Source: Leptasterias polaris
Taxonomy: Eukaryota; Echinodermata; Asteroidea; Forcipulatida; Asteriidae
Assembly (NCBI GenBank): GCA_037783415.1
Contig: JAZGTN010000216.1
Span: 15,001 to 79,000 of the forward strand
Direction: 5' to 3'
DNA length: 64,000 bases
The translations under genes were made by a program, and so were the position numbers. The first letter of the stretch is position 1; each line of letters opens with the position of its first letter. The notes below the pieces were generated by a model. It saw only the letters and a list, made by a program, of their open reading frames with translations. It was not told the origin of the DNA and did no database searches. Of this stretch, positions 59,473-64,000 are shown one piece after another.

Positions 59473-60230
59473 ATGCCCCGTCCCAGCAAGCAGAAGGTAA
59501 CCACGCCGGCACGCCCGAGGAGGGTGGAGGTACCCACCAGGGGACGCAAACGGTCTACTACGGCTAGAGGACAGGCGGCGGGACTGGCACAGCCAACAAC
59601 GACGCCTGTCGTGCAGCAGCCAGCACCACAGCCAGCAATGCAGCCGGCACCGCAGCCAGGACCGCACCCAGGACCACACCCAGCACCGCAACTAGCACCG
59701 CAGCCAGCACTGCGGCCAGCCTCGGGATCCACGGTGCAAGTGGGACACCCAGCCCCTGCCCCAAGTCAGTCAGTGGGGGGGACAACCGGCAACGACGAAT
59801 ACGGGCGTCTTCCACCAGGCTACCGCCGGGTTGGGTGAGTTGGGGAACACGTACGGTACCGGTTTTCTCATGTCACATAATATGATGGTACCCGGGACAC
59901 AAACTCCTGGGGCTTTGCCTTGTGCTAGTAATAGTAGTGGGGGGTTACCAGGTGTTTTGCCAGGCACCACTTTTAGTTCGAATAGTTTTCCCTCATGGGT
60001 TCCAATGGGGGGCATGCCCGCCCAAACGTTGGGGATGGGGAGTCCCCAGGCTTCCTACCCGACCCCTCGTAGCGTTTGCCCGATCCACAGGCGATCGTTG
60101 TTGATGGGGTTTCAACCCAGCCCCTCCCCATCCCCAGACTTGGGTCCACTAGTCTTTTGTGTGGGCATGTGTCCCAGTCAATTAAGGAAAACATTTGGAG
60201 GAGCGAGTATATTGACATGTCTTTGCTAAT
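59473..60230 (+). pseudogene. DIRS-type retrotransposon Gag, N-terminal part
   Basis: An ATG at 59473 opens a basic then Pro/Ala/Gln-rich frame (MPRPSKQKVTTPARP..., QQPAPQPAMQPAPQP) to 59838. The related reading then moves to a second frame (59831-60105, Gly/Ser-rich, PSWVPMGGMPAQTLGMG) and a third (60076-60430, SLLCGHVSQSIKENIWRS...LRLNSASIGCQHMLDSW). Low-complexity N-termini of this kind are usual in DIRS Gag proteins. Each frame change marks an indel, so no full-length Gag can be made from this copy. Confidence 0.6.
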
Positions 60231-60430
60231 TCATGACAGTGCGGCGGCAGCCCTAGTTCGCTCTCAAAATGCATCAGACGTGTCACTAGTGGTGGAAGGT
60301 AACAAGATGTTCTTGCGACTTAACTCCGCTAGCATTGGCTGCCAACACATGCTGGATTCATGGGAAAAGTGGATTCCGGCATTTCACACTTTCATGGCGG
60401 TTTATTTAATGCATTTTATGTGCCATCGAA

Positions 60431-61688
60431 ATGCTAAAGTATGCCGAAATTGTCCGCACGGCAGCTATTCAATTTACGGGCACTGGTTGGAAGCTCTATG
60501 ACGAACAGTTTCAGATTGGGCATGCAACAAAATAAAATGCAACCAACTAGGTCATGGGCGGAGTTAGACGCCGAGTTATGGTTAACTGTTGCCGCTTCCA
60601 CAGTGGCAGCTGCCGCGGCCCCACATGATCATGTCCAGCAGCGGGTTAGCGGGAAAATGTGCTATGCATTTAATGGTCCCAATGGCTGTAGATTCGTTGG
60701 GTGCAAATATATGCACCAATGCACGAAGTGCTCCAGGTCGGGGCACGGGGCACTTGCGTGCAGAGGGGGTCCAGAGTCACACAGAGGGACCAAAAGGGAT
60801 CATTTAATTATAAGAAGCGTGTTCACACACAGGGTGGGCAGTTTGCAACGGTCGCAGCTTCCCCGCCCGACAAGGGCGTTGCTACCGCCAAGGGTAATTT
60901 TGGTGCTCCCAACCCCAATTAAGTTAGTAGTTTTGAGTAGGTGGCTTCAGGGTTATGATAATGCCGTTGACAAAGCTGTTTTATTACAGGGTTTTACAGA
61001 AGGGTTTGCATTGGGGTATACTGGCCCTCGGGTCAGCATGGACTCTGAGTGCCTGCGTTCCGCATTGGCACAGCCCAATATTGTCATTGAAAAGCTTGCT
61101 AAGGAAATTCAGGCTGGGCGTATAGCGGGGCCTTTCGCGTCCCGACCCCTTAAGCAACTTCAATGTTCACCTATTGGGATAGTGCCGAAAAGGGAACCGG
61201 GCTCATTTCGAATGATTCACCATTTGTCATTTCCACAAGGTTGTGGAATTAATGATTTTATTGACAAAGAGCAGTGTAAGGTCAAATACGCATCATTCGA
61301 TGTGGCAGTTCAATTAGTTATGCAATCGGGGAAAGGGGCATGGCTTGCCAAATCTGACATTAAATCGGCATTTCGCCTTCTTCCGGTTTCTCCCAGGGAC
61401 TATGAGCTTTTGGGATTCACTTTTGCTAACCAGTTTTATTTTGATAAATGTCTACCGATGGGATGCTCTATTTCATGTGCACTTTTTGAAAAGTTTAGCA
61501 CTTTCCTTGAGTTCCGGGTACGGAAGATGGCGGTGTTTGGCCACGTTACGCATTATCTTGATGATTTTTTGTTCATTGCTCCCACCAAAGAGGCATGCCA
61601 GGTACGCTTGGCCAACTTTACTGCTGCATGTGGGGAACTCGGGGTGCCTATTGCTAACGAAAAACTGAAGGTCCAGTGCGGATGCTAA
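60431..61688 (+). pseudogene. DIRS-type Gag zinc knuckle and reverse transcriptase
   Basis: A short frame from 60431 (MLKYAEIVRTAAIQF...YDEQF) gives way to the 60441-61688 frame. This holds the DIRS Gag end (SWAELDAELWL, knuckle CYAFNGPNGCRFVGCKYMHQ then CTKC) followed by reverse transcriptase: SPIGIVPKREPGSFRMIHHL, KSDIKSAFRLLPVSP, CLPMGCSISCALFEKFS and the catalytic HYLDDFLF at about 61551. The sequence fits the DIRS/Ngaro order rather than LTR or LINE polymerases. The frame breaks at about 61680. Confidence 0.8.
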
Positions 61689-62452
61689 CGTACCTGGGGC
61701 TGGTAATTGACACGGTGTCCTGCCAGGTTAAAGTTCCCGCTGACAAAGTGTCCTGCCAGGTTAAAGTTCCCGCTGACAAAATCACAAAAATCACTGGGCA
61801 GATTGAAGGAACGCTCAGTAGACCTAAAGCCACATTATGCCAAATTCAGTCCCTGCTTGGTTCGCTTAACTTTATTTGTAGAGCAGTTGCCCCAGGGTAG
61901 CTTTTACGCGGCGGCTTGTTGCATTAACCAAAGGCCTCCGCCACCCTCAGCATAAGGTGTGTATTACTAACGGGGCAAAACTAGATTTGCTCATGTGGCT
62001 TACATTCATCCGGGATTACAATGGGGTGACTCCCTTCCTCCCGCAGGTTTGGGAGTCGTCCGACACACTCGAATTGTTTACTGATGCTTCGGGTTCTATT
62101 GGCTTTGGTGCGTTTTTTGGGGGGGAAGTGGTTACAGGGTCGCTGGCCTCCAAACTTTGTGTCTCAACCATCCATTGCCTTGTTAGAACTTTTCCCCATA
62201 GTGGTTGCCATACTTTGTTGGGGGCGACTGTTATCTAACCGCAAGGTTAAGTTCCGTTCCGACAATTTAGCTGTAGTACACATGGTCAACAGTCAGTCTT
62301 CGCAATGCCCAAAGGCTATGCACCTTTTACGTTTACTGGTTTTAGAATGCTTGAGATTTAATATTGTTTTCAAAGCGGCCCACATTCCAGGCGTGGTTAA
62401 TAGTATAGCCGACGCCCTTTCTCGTTTTCAGATGCAGCGCTTACACTGTTAA
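61676..62452 (+). pseudogene. DIRS-type RT thumb and RNase H, frameshifted
   Basis: 61676-61900 continues the polymerase (TYLGLVIDTV, LSRPKATLCQIQSLLGSLNF) but contains a 33 bp in-frame tandem duplication (VSCQVKVPADK twice, 61711-61776). The reading then shifts twice (near 61900 and 62150). RNase H motifs are spread over two frames: ELFTDASGSIGFGAFF, then ALLELFPIVV, FRSDNLAVVHMVNS and PGVVNSIADALSRFQ, ending at TAA 62450-62452. The conserved Asp, Glu, Asp, Asp set is visible. The tyrosine recombinase that normally follows in DIRS elements is not found downstream. Confidence 0.75.
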
Positions 62453-63722
62453 AATAAATTTGTCATTCAGACATATTAATTTGTCACCGTGACTAGTTTC
62501 GGTCAGTATTTATTGAATGACTAATACATTATTAAGAGGACTAATATACGACTAATATATTCAGAATTTTTGACTAGTTTACATTTGTTACTTGCTAGAA
62601 TTGTTGGTGACTTAGACGAGTTTGTCATTCATCGGTGGTATGACGAATGTTGCTTAGTAAATTGCAAGCGCTTGTAATTTGTCAGTTGACTGATCATGCG
62701 TCTGTTGCTTATAAGCAACATACTCATAAGCAACATGACTAATTAAAGCTTGTCAGACATTTTACATGACAAATGAGCTTCGTTATTTTCCCGCGGTTCG
62801 AATTTAGGCGGGAAGACTTATGATCATGCCTCCATACCTCCATGATCACATGCACACGCACGCAGTCAAGGTACTTTCACCGCACGCGCATATATGCACG
62901 TACGTGTACGGGTTCCACACTGTGTACATGTACGTAGCGTGTGCATCATGCATGCAGTTGTTGGATACGATACGTATACGCACTGATCACAAAACGGGGG
63001 CTGGAACGAAAAACTTCAAATCAAAGAGATGAGTATGTCCACTACTCAAAGGTATGTATTATCAATAATGAGTTTTATTTACTTAATTGAGATTGATGAG
63101 GCACAGTAGCACTCGACAGCCTAAACTTACAGTGTTAACTGAAAATTTCCAAAAAAAAATGATACTATAGTTCACCTGATACACTAGCTGTAAACATGGT
63201 AAATTTACTCCAAGTAAAGCGTACACACATGACCTTGTAAAGTTGTATTGTTTAGACTGGCTACTTACTAAATACAACCAATACTATATAACTTATTTTC
63301 AAAAATTTAGGGGTGGGGGATGGACAAAGCAAACTGCTCCAAAATAAATTAATTGAAAAGTGTTATTTTTATTTTTTTTTTTATTTTAGCATAAACTTCT
63401 CAAAAGTGAAATACGTTTTACTTAAGAACGTAACAACATTGTAAAAAGTTTATGAGGTTTTGCAAACGTAGGGCCTAGCTGTACTAAATAACGTGCAGCT
63501 GAACTTTCACACTCGGTTTGAATGTGGTATTTGAAGAGTTATTGACAGGCATGCAACTTATTCGCGGAGTTGTACATTTTTGTGGAACAAGTATCCCGCC
63601 GTCTTGAAAATTCCATGTTAAAAAAATGTGCGTACGAAAGTTAGACTGAGACTACACACATCCATGCAATCACAGAGGGATGAACTCTGGCGCGGCTACC
63701 ATGGCTACAGTCAGTCAGTCGG
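62453..63722. other. Non-coding flank after the DIRS remnant
   Basis: 62460-62790 repeats the words TTTGTCATTCA and GACTAATAT and has a TTGCTTATAAGCAAC palindrome, suggesting another short element. The rest is unique AT-rich sequence. I found no tyrosine recombinase or terminal repeat that would close the DIRS element. Confidence 0.4.
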
Positions 63723-63723
63723 G

Positions 63724-63749
63724 CCGGGGGGGGGGGGGGGGGGGGGGGT
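63724..63749. repeat. Poly-G tract
   Basis: About 25 consecutive guanines, the longest such run in the window. Confidence 0.9.
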
Positions 63750-63830
63750 AGGAAGAAAACAGTGCGACGTCGTGCACATCACATAGAGCTCAATGCGTTG
63801 TACACACAGCAACATCGTTCTCAGAGAGTG

Positions 63831-64000
63831 TTGAAATTTTTGAGCTGGTAATGCTGCGTGCTACGCTGGTAACGATTATCAACGATTCACGTATACAGAA
63901 CATTGGTTGTTGTGGACCAGCATTGCGCCTATGACTGTATACGTGAACCGTTGGATTTGTTACCAGCGTAGCACGCAGCATTACCAGCTCAAAAATTTCA
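63831..64000. mobile_element. Foldback/MITE with ~65 bp inverted arms, at the window edge
   Basis: TGAAATTTTTGAGCTGGTAA at 63831 and the matching TTACCAGCTCAAAAATTTCA ending at 64000 are perfect inverted ends. Pairing continues inward over GTAGCACGCAGC and CACGTATACAG, for arms of about 65 bases around a ~40 base loop. The right flank is cut off, so any target duplication cannot be read. No ORF. Confidence 0.85.

Noticed and set aside
59392..59815. Minus-strand Cys/Trp/Gly-rich ORFs opposite the DIRS Gag
   Set aside because: They are shadows of the Pro/Ala/Gln-rich GC-rich Gag segment.

Overview
The window looks like animal nuclear DNA, probably from a marine invertebrate. An echinoderm or other non-vertebrate deuterostome is my best guess, but no single marker proves it. 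It is AT-rich and intron-containing, with canonical GT-AG splice sites, AATAAA signals, kilobase-scale microsatellite and many mobile elements. There are no bacterial operons, RBS-led genes, CRISPR arrays or rRNA genes.

Layout. 1-1206: a (CAA)n microsatellite grading into CAAC and CAACCAA repeats. 1213-15100: copies of a ~483 bp terminal-inverted-repeat element, then three nearly identical ~4.13 kb tandem units. Each unit carries a Mutator-like transposase gene broken by the same in-frame TGA, and the array closes with a fourth copy of the 483 bp element. 15238-15888: exactly 21 copies of a 31 bp minisatellite with a 4-monomer higher-order pattern. 16820-17465: a small non-autonomous transposon with an 8 bp target duplication. 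18879-25789: a six-exon gene, intact in every exon and splice phase I could check, joining a SET domain, acidic repeats, a zinc-finger-like segment, a tyrosine-recombinase domain and a C-terminal SANT/Myb-like region. 25.9-32.4 kb: palindromic TCCACAGTTG repeats, a degenerate tandem array and two LINE 3' fragments. 32.5-34.3 kb (minus strand): a degenerate SAM/HECT-like gene of the G2E3-like family.

34.8-49.25 kb is a nested mobile structure. Outer inverted repeats of ~300 bp enclose a ~12.8 kb EnSpm/CACTA-like element (35766-48574). That element carries a C2H2 zinc finger/transposase gene (with a one-base frame break), an intact five-exon SAMD3-like gene, a foldback element inside an intron, and a 177 bp in-frame satellite after the second gene. 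A second, decayed CACTA-like element is represented at 55.0-57.1 kb by an orphan last exon of the same SAMD3-like gene and a CACTA-type right end. This supports the SAMD3-like gene being a resident of these transposons rather than a bystander.

50.9-52.4 kb (minus strand): exons of an unidentified gene. 57.1-58.9 kb: small duplications and inverted motifs. 59.47-62.45 kb: a frameshifted DIRS-type retrotransposon with Gag, RT and RNase H but no recombinase in view. The window ends in a foldback repeat (63831-64000). The most interesting items are the SET/tyrosine-recombinase fusion gene and the two-gene CACTA element with its SAMD3-like passenger.
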